Assembly (NCBI GenBank): GCA_949289625.1
Contig: CASEPH010000473.1
Coordinates: 1 to 7,493, forward strand
Source of the DNA: an uncultured Clostridia bacterium
Lineage (GTDB): Bacteria; Bacillota_A; Clostridia; Oscillospirales; Oscillospiraceae
Reading direction: 5' to 3'
DNA: 7,493 bases
Shown here in pieces: positions 1 to 4,884 of the stretch (positions within the stretch are counted from its first letter, which is position 1; each line of letters starts with the position of its first letter). A program made the translations under genes and the position numbers. Below the pieces are notes generated by a model that was not told the origin of the DNA, did not search any database, and was given only the letters and a program-made list of their open reading frames with translations.

Positions 1-616
1 GGGGGTCCATGTTCACCAGGGGCTGTTCGTAGTTCTTCTCGTTCCACAGCTGCTCCACGTCCTCCCCGGCGGGCTGGAGGTCATAGCAGGGGTTGATGGA
101 GAACATCAGCACCTCGACGGCGCCGCTGTTCACCGCTGCCAGGGCCACCTCCGGATTATGGCTGGAGAGGCCGATGCTCCGGATCACCCCCTGCGCCTTC
201 AGCTCCCGGGCATAGTCCAAAACACCGTTGGTCCGCACCGTCTCCCAGTCGGCCAGGGAGTCCACATAGTGGATCATGCCGATCTCGGCGTGGTCCGTCT
301 CCAGCCGGCGGAGCTGGTCCGCAAAGCCCTCCCGCACCTCTGCCAAGTCCCGGGTGCGCTTGTACTGCCCGTCCTTCCAGATGGTGCACAGGTGGGCCTG
401 GAGGACGAACTTCTCCCGCCGCCCCCGCAGGGCCCGGCCCAGGTTGGAGCGGAACTCCGGGTTGGGCGTGTACAGGTCGATGCAGTTGACCCCGCCCGCC
501 TCCATGGCGTCCACCAGTTCCTGCACCTGCGCATAGGACTTGTCCACAAAGCCCTCGCAGCCCATGCCGATCTCGCTGACCAGCAGGCCGGTCTTTCCAA
601 GCTGACGATATTCCAT
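1..616 (-). CDS. Aldo/keto reductase family protein, C-terminus beyond window
   Basis: The first 205 residues of an aldo/keto reductase (AKR) TIM barrel are visible; the gene runs off the left edge. It opens with MEYRQLGKTGLLVSEIGMGC, the usual AKR N-terminus, and later has EIGMIHYVDS (111-120) and GVIRSIGLSSHN (143-154), matching the catalytic-His strand and the 'IGxSN' strand. The ATG at 616 is supported by AGAAGGAG 6 nt upstream. Known AKRs use an Asp-Tyr-Lys-His tetrad with NAD(P)H. Here Asp47 and His116 are present, but the Tyr position (five after Asp) is Asn52 and the Lys position is His75 (FVLQAH), so normal hydride-transfer chemistry is doubtful. A related clostridial AKR group carries a C-terminal ferredoxin-like domain, which cannot be checked here. 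Parts are very G+C rich (44 of 60 bases in 421-480), unlike the operon's distal genes. The family is clear; the function is unknown. Confidence 0.9.
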   Translation of the reverse strand, partial: MEYRQLGKTGLLVSEIGMGCEGFVDKSYAQVQELVDAMEAGGVNCIDLYTPNPEFRSNLGRALRGRREKFVLQAHLCTIWKDGQYKRTRDLAEVREGFADQLRRLETDHAEIGMIHYVDSLADWETVRTNGVLDYARELKAQGVIRSIGLSSHNPEVALAAVNSGAVEVLMFSINPCYDLQPAGEDVEQLWNEKNYEQPLVNMDP

Positions 617-621
617 GTCTT

Positions 622-630
622 TCTCCTTCT
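622..630 (-). promoter_or_regulatory. Ribosome binding site of the aldo/keto reductase
   Basis: The minus strand reads AGAAGGAGA here, ending 5 nt before the ATG at 616. It is a strong Shine-Dalgarno match and fixes that start over the upstream in-frame ATG near 705, which would add a tail unlike AKRs. Confidence 0.75.
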
Positions 631-649
631 ACATGATGGATTCGCTCTT

Positions 650-678
650 AGTTTACCTCTTTTCAAATGGCCTTGCAA
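650..678 (-). promoter_or_regulatory. Candidate sigma-A promoter for the aldo/keto reductase
   Basis: On the minus strand, TTGCAA (678-673) and TAAACT (655-650) are separated by exactly 17 nt. Each matches 4 of 6 positions of the -35/-10 consensus. Transcription would begin near 643, giving a leader of about 27 nt that contains the ribosome binding site. The spacing and position are right but the hexamers are only fair, so this is a candidate. It would mean the reductase is transcribed separately from the operon to its right. Confidence 0.4.
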
Positions 679-727
679 CCAGCGGCATTCCTTCACCGGA
701 ACCATGATACCTCCCGGAGCCTATCCA

Positions 728-938
728 GGGAAGTTCCAATCCGTTACGCTGTATAAACCAAAAAGTACAAGTGGAGATGGTGCCGGATGCCGCGGATGGA
801 GAAATTTCCCAGACATCACCCATGTGCTTCCGGCGGCATGAGGATTCCCATTTGCAGCTAATTGCGGGGGACAAGCCAACCGATGCCTATAAGCACTTCC
901 CCGCAATATGGGAGTTTTCCAGTTGTCCTTATCCAACT
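728..938 (+). ncRNA. Candidate structured non-coding RNA with pseudoknot
   Basis: This gene-free stretch folds extensively as plus-strand RNA. Helix A: 728-737 plus 739-743 pair with 798-799, 803-810 and 793-797 (15 bp with bulges, one G-U). Helix B: 840-851 with 908-919, 12 bp including three G-U pairs. Helix C: 861-871 with 897-907, 11 bp including one G-U; it abuts helix B on the 3' side and is offset by a 9-nt bulge (852-860). Pseudoknot: the helix C loop pairs upstream, AAGCAC (891-896) with GTGCTT (824-829) and ATGCC (883-887) with GGCAT (835-839). A small hairpin follows at 921-925/934-938. The G-U pairs become C-A mismatches on the other strand, which argues for plus-strand transcription. 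The RNA may continue to the hairpin at 1043-1072; nothing clear is seen in 939-1042. I found no convincing promoter for it. The class is not identified; the size and pseudoknot make clostridial classes such as raiA worth comparing. The short ORFs crossing it look fortuitous. Confidence 0.5.
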
Positions 939-1042
939 ACACAATTCGCAGCCGTTTTGAGCTCGTCCACCAACAACAATCCCTCATTGTCTTCACCCCG
1001 CAGCCATGAAACGCAAAAATTTGTGAGTCGCCAACACGCGAA

Positions 1043-1072
1043 CAGGGTCAAGAAGGAAACTTCTTGACCCTG
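1043..1072. terminator. Strong hairpin between converging units, possible terminator
   Basis: CAGGGTCAAGAAG (1043-1055) and CTTCTTGACCCTG (1060-1072) form a perfect 13-bp stem with a 4-nt loop, GAAA on the plus strand and TTTC on the minus. It lies 41 nt beyond the ammonia-lyase stop and downstream of the plus-strand RNA candidate, where a bidirectional terminator is expected. Neither side has an immediate U-tract: the plus side is T-rich but interrupted (1080-1090), and the minus side starts TTCGCG. It may therefore instead be the 3' domain of the RNA or an RNA-stabilising hairpin. The GNRA loop on the plus strand mildly favours the plus reading. Confidence 0.4.
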
Positions 1073-1104
1073 GCGCATCATTCTATTCTCTAATTTTGAA
1101 TTGT

Positions 1105-1132
1105 TGCCTGCCCTCAGGATTTCAGGCAGGCA
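1105..1132 (-). other. Hairpin spanning the stop codon of the ammonia-lyase gene
   Basis: On the minus strand TGCCTGCC (1132-1125) pairs with GGCAGGCA (1112-1105) around a 12-nt loop that contains the TGA stop. No U-tract follows (ACAATTC), so it is not a standard terminator by itself. Together with the 1043-1072 hairpin it gives the operon transcript two stems at its 3' end. Confidence 0.4.
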
Positions 1133-2088
1133 TCCAGCACTTCCTGATCAATATTGCCCCCGCTGCAGATCAGGACCGTTTTTCCAACAGCCTGGCATTT
1201 GTTTTCCAGCAAAGAGGCCAGCGGCATCGCCCCGGCTCCCTCCAGGGTCAGCTTGCCATACAGGCAGGCCATTTTGACGGCACTGCGAATGGAGTTCTCT
1301 GTGACAGTCACAATATCATCCACATATTGCTCTATATAGGGATAGAGGTATGCTTCTCCGGTTTTCCGCACGCAGGCATCTGCCATGGATGCACAGCGCT
1401 CCAGCGTCAGCAGTTTTCCCGCCTGTCTGGACGCATAGTACACCGCAGAGCCCACCGGCATCACACCGATGATTTTTACGGACGGCCGCAGCTGCTTCAT
1501 CGCAAAAGAAATACCCGTAATCAGCCCGCCGCCCCCTATGGGGACAATCACCTGATCCAAGTCCGGGATCTGATCCAACAGTTCCAGCGTGATGGTCCCC
1601 TGCCCGGCAACCGTATAGCGGTCAGAGACGGGATGCACATAGAACATTTTTTCCCGCTCCGCCAGCTCACAGGCGGCGATGAAGGACTCATCATAGGTTT
1701 CGCCAATCTCCAGCAGGTTGGCGCCTAAAGACCGGATGTAGTCCTTTTTGATCTGAGGCGTGGGGACAGGGACCACAACCGTCGCCGAAATTCCAAGGCG
1801 GCTTGCTGCCAGGGAGCAGGCCATTCCGTGGTTTCCGGAGGAGGCCGTAACAATGTGGACATCGCTTCCGAAGGTCTCAATCAAGGTCTTGATTTTATTG
1901 GTAGCACCGCGGAATTTATAGGCAGCGGAGGGAAGCAGACTCTCTGCCTTTAAATAGACATGCGTTCCCAGTTTCTGGTCCAGCGGCGCGATTGACAACA
2001 GCGGTGAGGCGGGAAATTCTTTCCGCAGCCGCTGTTTGGCCGCCAAGATATCCGAAATCTGAATAGGCTCCAAGATTTGGCCGAGCAA
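1114..2088 (-). CDS. PLP-dependent serine/threonine ammonia-lyase-like protein
   Basis: This is a fold-type II PLP enzyme of the serine/threonine dehydratase group, about 324 residues, the length of catabolic dehydratases (TdcB type) and serine racemase. There is no C-terminal ACT regulatory domain. Counting from the TTG at 2094: the Schiff-base Lys is K60 in SAAYKFRGA, SSGNHG (85-90) binds the substrate carboxylate, GGGG (187-190) holds the PLP phosphate, and SGGNID (311-316) contains the Ser near the pyridine nitrogen. The family reaction is beta-elimination of water and ammonia, giving an enamine that becomes a 2-oxo acid. Two TTG codons compete: 2094 is only 2 nt from GGAGG, while 2088 is 8 nt away, so 2088 is preferred. 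It starts 15 nt after the RidA gene, a functional pairing, since RidA proteins hydrolyse the enamine/imine products. The SAAYK motif replaces the common GSFK, so the substrate is uncertain; 3-hydroxyaspartate lyase or a racemase is possible. Confidence 0.88.
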   Translation of the reverse strand: MLGQILEPIQISDILAAKQRLRKEFPASPLLSIAPLDQKLGTHVYLKAESLLPSAAYKFRGATNKIKTLIETFGSDVHIVTASSGNHGMACSLAASRLGISATVVVPVPTPQIKKDYIRSLGANLLEIGETYDESFIAACELAEREKMFYVHPVSDRYTVAGQGTITLELLDQIPDLDQVIVPIGGGGLITGISFAMKQLRPSVKIIGVMPVGSAVYYASRQAGKLLTLERCASMADACVRKTGEAYLYPYIEQYVDDIVTVTENSIRSAVKMACLYGKLTLEGAGAMPLASLLENKCQAVGKTVLICSGGNIDQEVLDACLKS

Positions 2089-2094
2089 CTTCAA

Positions 2095-2104
2095 TCCCTC
2101 CCTT
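2095..2104 (-). promoter_or_regulatory. Ribosome binding site that decides between two TTG starts
   Basis: The minus strand reads AAGGGAGGGA, overlapping the RidA stop codon. GGAGG ends 2 nt before TTG-2094 and 8 nt before TTG-2088. The second spacing is the normal one, so 2088 is the likely start, and overlap with the preceding stop suggests translational coupling. Confidence 0.6.
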
Positions 2105-2559
2105 TACGCAATTTCGAAGATGGACTCCACCTCAACCGTCAGCCCCAGGGGCAGACTGTTTGTCCCAATGGCAGATCTGGCATGGCGTCCCGCTTCCCCA
2201 AACACGTCTATAAACACTTGGGAGGCTCCATTGATGACCTTGGCCTGCTCGGTAAAATCATCTGCTCCGGCAACAAATCCCAATATCTTGACGCAGCGCT
2301 TGACCCGGTTTAAGTCTCCCAGATAGCTCTCCAGCGCGGACAGGGTGTTGATCGCGCAGACTCTTGCCGCATACTGCGCCTCTTCCACCGTGACGTCCAC
2401 GCCCACACGGCCGGTTAGGTTCTTTCCGCGGTCTATACTGCCCTGGCCTGAGATGAATACCAGATTCCCCGTCTGATTCACTGGCTTATAAAGTCCCGCT
2501 GCGCTTAACGTCTCGGGCAGTTCAATTCCGCACTTTTTCAGATTTTCATAGACATCCAT
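2104..2559 (-). CDS. RidA (YjgF/YER057c/UK114) family protein
   Basis: The product has 151 residues and belongs to the longer Rid subgroup (about 150 rather than 128 residues). It begins GIELPET with the conserved GxYKP segment (22-27), followed by FISGQGSID (35-43). The C-terminal HARSAIG (126-132) and SLPLG (135-139) are hallmarks; Arg128 matches the Arg that in active Rid proteins binds the substrate carboxylate. Known Rid enzymes hydrolyse 2-aminoacrylate and other enamine/imine intermediates made by PLP enzymes, releasing ammonia and a 2-oxo acid; they act in the cytoplasm, usually as trimers. The neighbouring PLP ammonia-lyase fits that role. The ATG at 2559 is chosen because GGGAGGAG lies 8 nt upstream and the family's N-terminus begins there; an upstream in-frame ATG (2598) would overlap the preceding gene. 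The specific substrate is unknown. Confidence 0.92.
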   Translation of the reverse strand: MDVYENLKKCGIELPETLSAAGLYKPVNQTGNLVFISGQGSIDRGKNLTGRVGVDVTVEEAQYAARVCAINTLSALESYLGDLNRVKRCVKILGFVAGADDFTEQAKVINGASQVFIDVFGEAGRHARSAIGTNSLPLGLTVEVESIFEIA

Positions 2560-2567
2560 GGATGTTT

Positions 2568-2575
2568 CTCCTCCC
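2568..2575 (-). promoter_or_regulatory. Ribosome binding site fixing the RidA start
   Basis: GGGAGGAG on the minus strand, 8 nt before ATG-2559, is close to a perfect anti-16S match. It lies inside a longer ORF that begins at 2598, which shows that the longer reading is not the real start. Confidence 0.7.
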
Positions 2576-2584
2576 AATATGTGT

Positions 2585-2860
2585 TCAGACGAGGTCAACC
2601 ATCGCCAGAGAAAGCTCCTCTGTCATTTTGAAAAACCGTTCTCTGTCTGTCAGGGCCGTTCCCTTCTCTCTCCCGATCTGTTCGGCAATCTTGCGCAGCC
2701 GCGTATCGCTGCTGATTCCATGCAGCAGTCCAAATTCAATCAGCTGCTGTGCAGACTCCAAAAGCCGGACTGCTCCATAGGCGTTCGGTTCTCCTGCGCA
2801 CTCCAGTGCACTCGTGATCTGGAAAGAGAGAATCTGTTTAAAGGTCTCCTCCATGCTCAT
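2585..2860 (-). CDS. Small helical protein of unknown function
   Basis: The product has 91 residues. It is probably real: it has a strong ribosome binding site (GAGGAG, 4 nt before ATG-2860), sits in the operon between two recognisable genes, overlaps the end of the nitroreductase by 23 nt and ends 25 nt before the RidA start. The sequence looks wholly alpha-helical and soluble, with no signal peptide or membrane segment. Helical stretches are residues 3-21, 28-47 (AYGAVRLLESAQQLIEFGLL) and 51-90. The pattern 'ALECAGEPNAYGAVRLLESAQQLI' in shortened form (ALECAGEP, then YGAVRLLESA) resembles small unnamed proteins that I recall near amidohydrolase genes, possibly DUF6092, but this is memory and not a search. 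No catalytic motif is evident. It could be an accessory or assembly factor for a neighbouring enzyme. Confidence 0.75.
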   Translation of the reverse strand: MSMEETFKQILSFQITSALECAGEPNAYGAVRLLESAQQLIEFGLLHGISSDTRLRKIAEQIGREKGTALTDRERFFKMTEELSLAMVDLV

Positions 2861-3392
2861 GCAGCTCCTCTAAATTATAAGAAGTTACTTCTTCCAGCGG
2901 CCGCCGTCTCGGCATGGCCGCATGCTGCTTTGGGTATCCAAGGGTCACCAAAAACTCCGGATAGATCTGTTCCGGCAGATTTAGAATCTTTTTCACAATC
3001 TGTGGGTGGAAGGATTTGATCACACAGGTTCCAAGTCCCCGGTCAACAGCTGCCAGCATCAGGTTCTCCGCTGCCATAGAAAGGTCTATAATCCCGCATG
3101 TCCGGTCTATGGTACCATCTCTCTGCACCGGAAGATGCCGTCCGTCCAGGCAAAACAGGATCAGACAGGGCGGGCTTCCCCCGATGCCCGGAGAAAACGC
3201 GCGGATTTTCTGGACAAGGGCCGGATCATCCAGAACGACAAACCTCCACGGCTGCCGATTGCTGGCCGAAGGCGCCAGAATGGCCGCTCCCAAGAGCTCC
3301 CGAACGGTTTCTCTTTCAACAGGCTGATCTGTAAATTGCCGGATACTTCGGCGGTCACGCAGACATTTATCCAAGTGGTTTCTCTGGTCCAC
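2838..3392 (-). CDS. Nitroreductase-family FMN oxidoreductase
   Basis: This is a compact 184-residue member of the nitroreductase family, which binds FMN and reduces nitro groups, quinones, flavins or activated C=C and C-halogen bonds with NAD(P)H. Visible marks are RRSIRQF (14-20, FMN phosphate contacts), PSASNRQPWRF (41-51), AAENLMLAA (107-115), GLGTCV (119-124) and LGYP (151-154). The start is a GTG at 3392, 2 nt after the hydantoinase stop; no good Shine-Dalgarno sequence is present, so it probably relies on translational coupling. A TTG six codons later is an alternative. The end overlaps the next gene by 23 nt. There is no ferredoxin domain, and the small size fits the short clostridial type. 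Its role in a ureide pathway is not obvious: it might reduce or desaturate the ring, or handle an imine product. The family is secure and the reaction is not. Confidence 0.9.
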   Translation of the reverse strand: MDQRNHLDKCLRDRRSIRQFTDQPVERETVRELLGAAILAPSASNRQPWRFVVLDDPALVQKIRAFSPGIGGSPPCLILFCLDGRHLPVQRDGTIDRTCGIIDLSMAAENLMLAAVDRGLGTCVIKSFHPQIVKKILNLPEQIYPEFLVTLGYPKQHAAMPRRRPLEEVTSYNLEELHEHGGDL

Positions 3393-3394
3393 GG

Positions 3395-4864
3395 TTATTT
3401 CTTCAAAAGATCATACCCCAGGCCATAGGGCTTTCCGGGGATAAACTGTCCCTGGCCGCTGGTGCAGCCGAGATAGCTGATGCCGTCCGCCACGACTTCC
3501 GTGACCTCACCCAGATATTTGCCGTGCTCCACAACCACGCTGCCGCGCAGCAGCACCGTATCGGCACGGCCGATCTGATCCAGCCCCTCGAATACGTTGT
3601 ACTCCACGCCGGTGGGGTTGGTCTCCAGCGTAATTGTGCCCTTGTAGTCCGGATCAAACAGCACCAGATCCGCGTCAGACCCCACCTGAATGGTGCCCTT
3701 GCGGGGATAGATGCCGTTCAGCTTGGCCGGCGTGGTGCAGCACACATCCACAAACTTCTGCCGTGTCATGCGGCCGGCGGCCACGCCATAGGTCCACAGC
3801 GCGTTCATGCGGTCGCCGGCACCAGGGCAGCCATTGGGGACCATGCGGAAGTCACAGCGCTGATTTTCCTCATCCCAGCCCCAGTTCTTCTGTGTCTGGG
3901 GGATGCCGGCGTTGTCAGAACCGCAGATGGACAGCCAGTCCTCATTCAGCGCCTTCCACAGGTAATCTTGATCTTCCTTATCCCGCAGAGCGGGGGAACA
4001 GATCCATCGGGCGGCAATATGCCAGTCCGGATGGTCCATCTTGTGCTTGTCCAGTACCAGATAGTGGGGACAGGTTTCTCCGATGACCGCTTTCCCCTCC
4101 GCCCGGGCCTTGCGGATCTCCTCGCCAGCCTCGATGCAGCTGACGTGGACGATGCACATGGGGCAGTGCATGGCGTCCGCAAACCGGATGGCACGGGAGA
4201 CCGCCTCCGCCTCACCATAGGGGGGCCGGGTCATGTAGTGGTATTTCGGCTCATAGTGGCCGGCCGCCGCCGCGTCGTTGCGGCACTTGTCCAGCACATC
4301 GGGATTTTCTGCGTGAACCATCATGGTCATGCCCTGCTTTCCCGCCTCTTCCAGGCAGGCCAGCAGCTTGCTGTCATCCATATAGAGAGGTGTCCCCTTA
4401 TAGGCCAGGAACAGCTTCATGGTGGGTACGCCCATCTCCACCAATTTCTTGATTTCCCCCACAGTTTCGTCCGTGAAGTCGTTGCAGCAGGCATGGATGG
4501 CAATATCAGGGGCAACCTTGCCTTTCGCACGGACATTTAGGCGGTAGTTGACAGAGTCCACCAGATTCATTCCAGGCTCGTTGGTGCAGAAGTCCACGAT
4601 GGTGGTTGTGCCGCCCTGCAGCGCCACCCAAGTGGTGGCATAAGGCTCATTTGTGGTAACGCCATCCGTATTGAGCGCCTCAAAGTGGGCATGGTTGTCC
4701 ACGCCGCCGGGGAGAATATACTTTCCCTCCGCATCCAGAACCTTGTCAAAGGGCCCCTCCAGATGGGTGCCAATCGCCGCAATCTTTTCGTCGACAATCA
4801 GAATATTCGCTTTGTATTCACTCTCCGCTGTGACAATAGTTCCGTTTTTTACCAGTGTTCTCAT
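3395..4864 (-). CDS. hydA: Dihydropyrimidinase / D-hydantoinase
   Basis: A 489-residue cyclic amidohydrolase, full length for the family. It hydrolyses cyclic ureides such as dihydrouracil or 5-substituted hydantoins to N-carbamoyl acids, using two metals (usually Zn) bridged by a carboxylated Lys. Metal ligands are visible: H58 and H60 in GGVDNHAHF, K150 in MKLFLAYKG, H184 in MVHAEN, H240 in IVHVS and D317 in CGSDN. Tyr155 (in LAYKG) and N344 (in VPNGCPG) match the substrate-binding Tyr and Asn, and CSPALR (289-294) is the substrate loop. The metal-site loop is GSDNAGI where most relatives have a His after the Asp (DHCPF or DHAPF), a variation that could shift specificity. The ATG at 4864 has GGAAAGGA upstream and follows the M20 amidohydrolase by 20 nt, so the two enzymes that act in sequence are made together. 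Allantoinase is less likely because the sequence follows the dihydropyrimidinase pattern throughout. Confidence 0.95.
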   Translation of the reverse strand: MRTLVKNGTIVTAESEYKANILIVDEKIAAIGTHLEGPFDKVLDAEGKYILPGGVDNHAHFEALNTDGVTTNEPYATTWVALQGGTTTIVDFCTNEPGMNLVDSVNYRLNVRAKGKVAPDIAIHACCNDFTDETVGEIKKLVEMGVPTMKLFLAYKGTPLYMDDSKLLACLEEAGKQGMTMMVHAENPDVLDKCRNDAAAAGHYEPKYHYMTRPPYGEAEAVSRAIRFADAMHCPMCIVHVSCIEAGEEIRKARAEGKAVIGETCPHYLVLDKHKMDHPDWHIAARWICSPALRDKEDQDYLWKALNEDWLSICGSDNAGIPQTQKNWGWDEENQRCDFRMVPNGCPGAGDRMNALWTYGVAAGRMTRQKFVDVCCTTPAKLNGIYPRKGTIQVGSDADLVLFDPDYKGTITLETNPTGVEYNVFEGLDQIGRADTVLLRGSVVVEHGKYLGEVTEVVADGISYLGCTSGQGQFIPGKPYGLGYDLLKK

Positions 4865-4884
4865 ATTGTCGCGTCCTTTCCAAT

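Noticed and set aside
750..757. TGTATAAA on the plus strand as a -10 promoter element
   Set aside because: No acceptable -35 lies 16-18 nt upstream, and transcription from it would cut off the 5' strand of the first helix. It is left as an open possibility only.
158..841. A 227-codon plus-strand reading frame opposite the aldo/keto reductase
   Set aside because: It is a shadow of the reductase gene and runs on into the intergenic region; its sequence is Pro/Leu/His-rich, with no family resemblance and no ribosome binding site.
837..855. Resemblance of GCATGAGGATTCCCATTT to the MS2 coat-protein RNA hairpin
   Set aside because: The match is partial and the bases are used in other, longer helices; there is no phage context, so it is taken as coincidence.
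728..938. Riboswitch, 6S RNA, tmRNA, RNase P RNA or SRP RNA as the identity of the intergenic RNA
   Set aside because: I found none of the conserved cores of those classes (for example the B12 box, TPP core, tmRNA 5' end or RNase P core). No plus-strand gene lies downstream to be controlled, and 6S RNA is not pseudoknotted.
653..1067. Short reading frames of 71 to 98 codons across the intergenic region on both strands
   Set aside because: None has a good ribosome binding site or recognisable motif, and the same bases are better explained by RNA helices. A decayed gene cannot be fully excluded.
1096..1728. A 210-codon plus-strand reading frame opposite the ammonia-lyase
   Set aside because: It is a shadow of the PLP enzyme gene with no supporting signals of its own.
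3524..4540. A 338-codon plus-strand reading frame opposite the hydantoinase
   Set aside because: It is antisense to a complete, motif-rich enzyme gene in G+C-rich DNA, where long shadow frames are common; the translation looks random.
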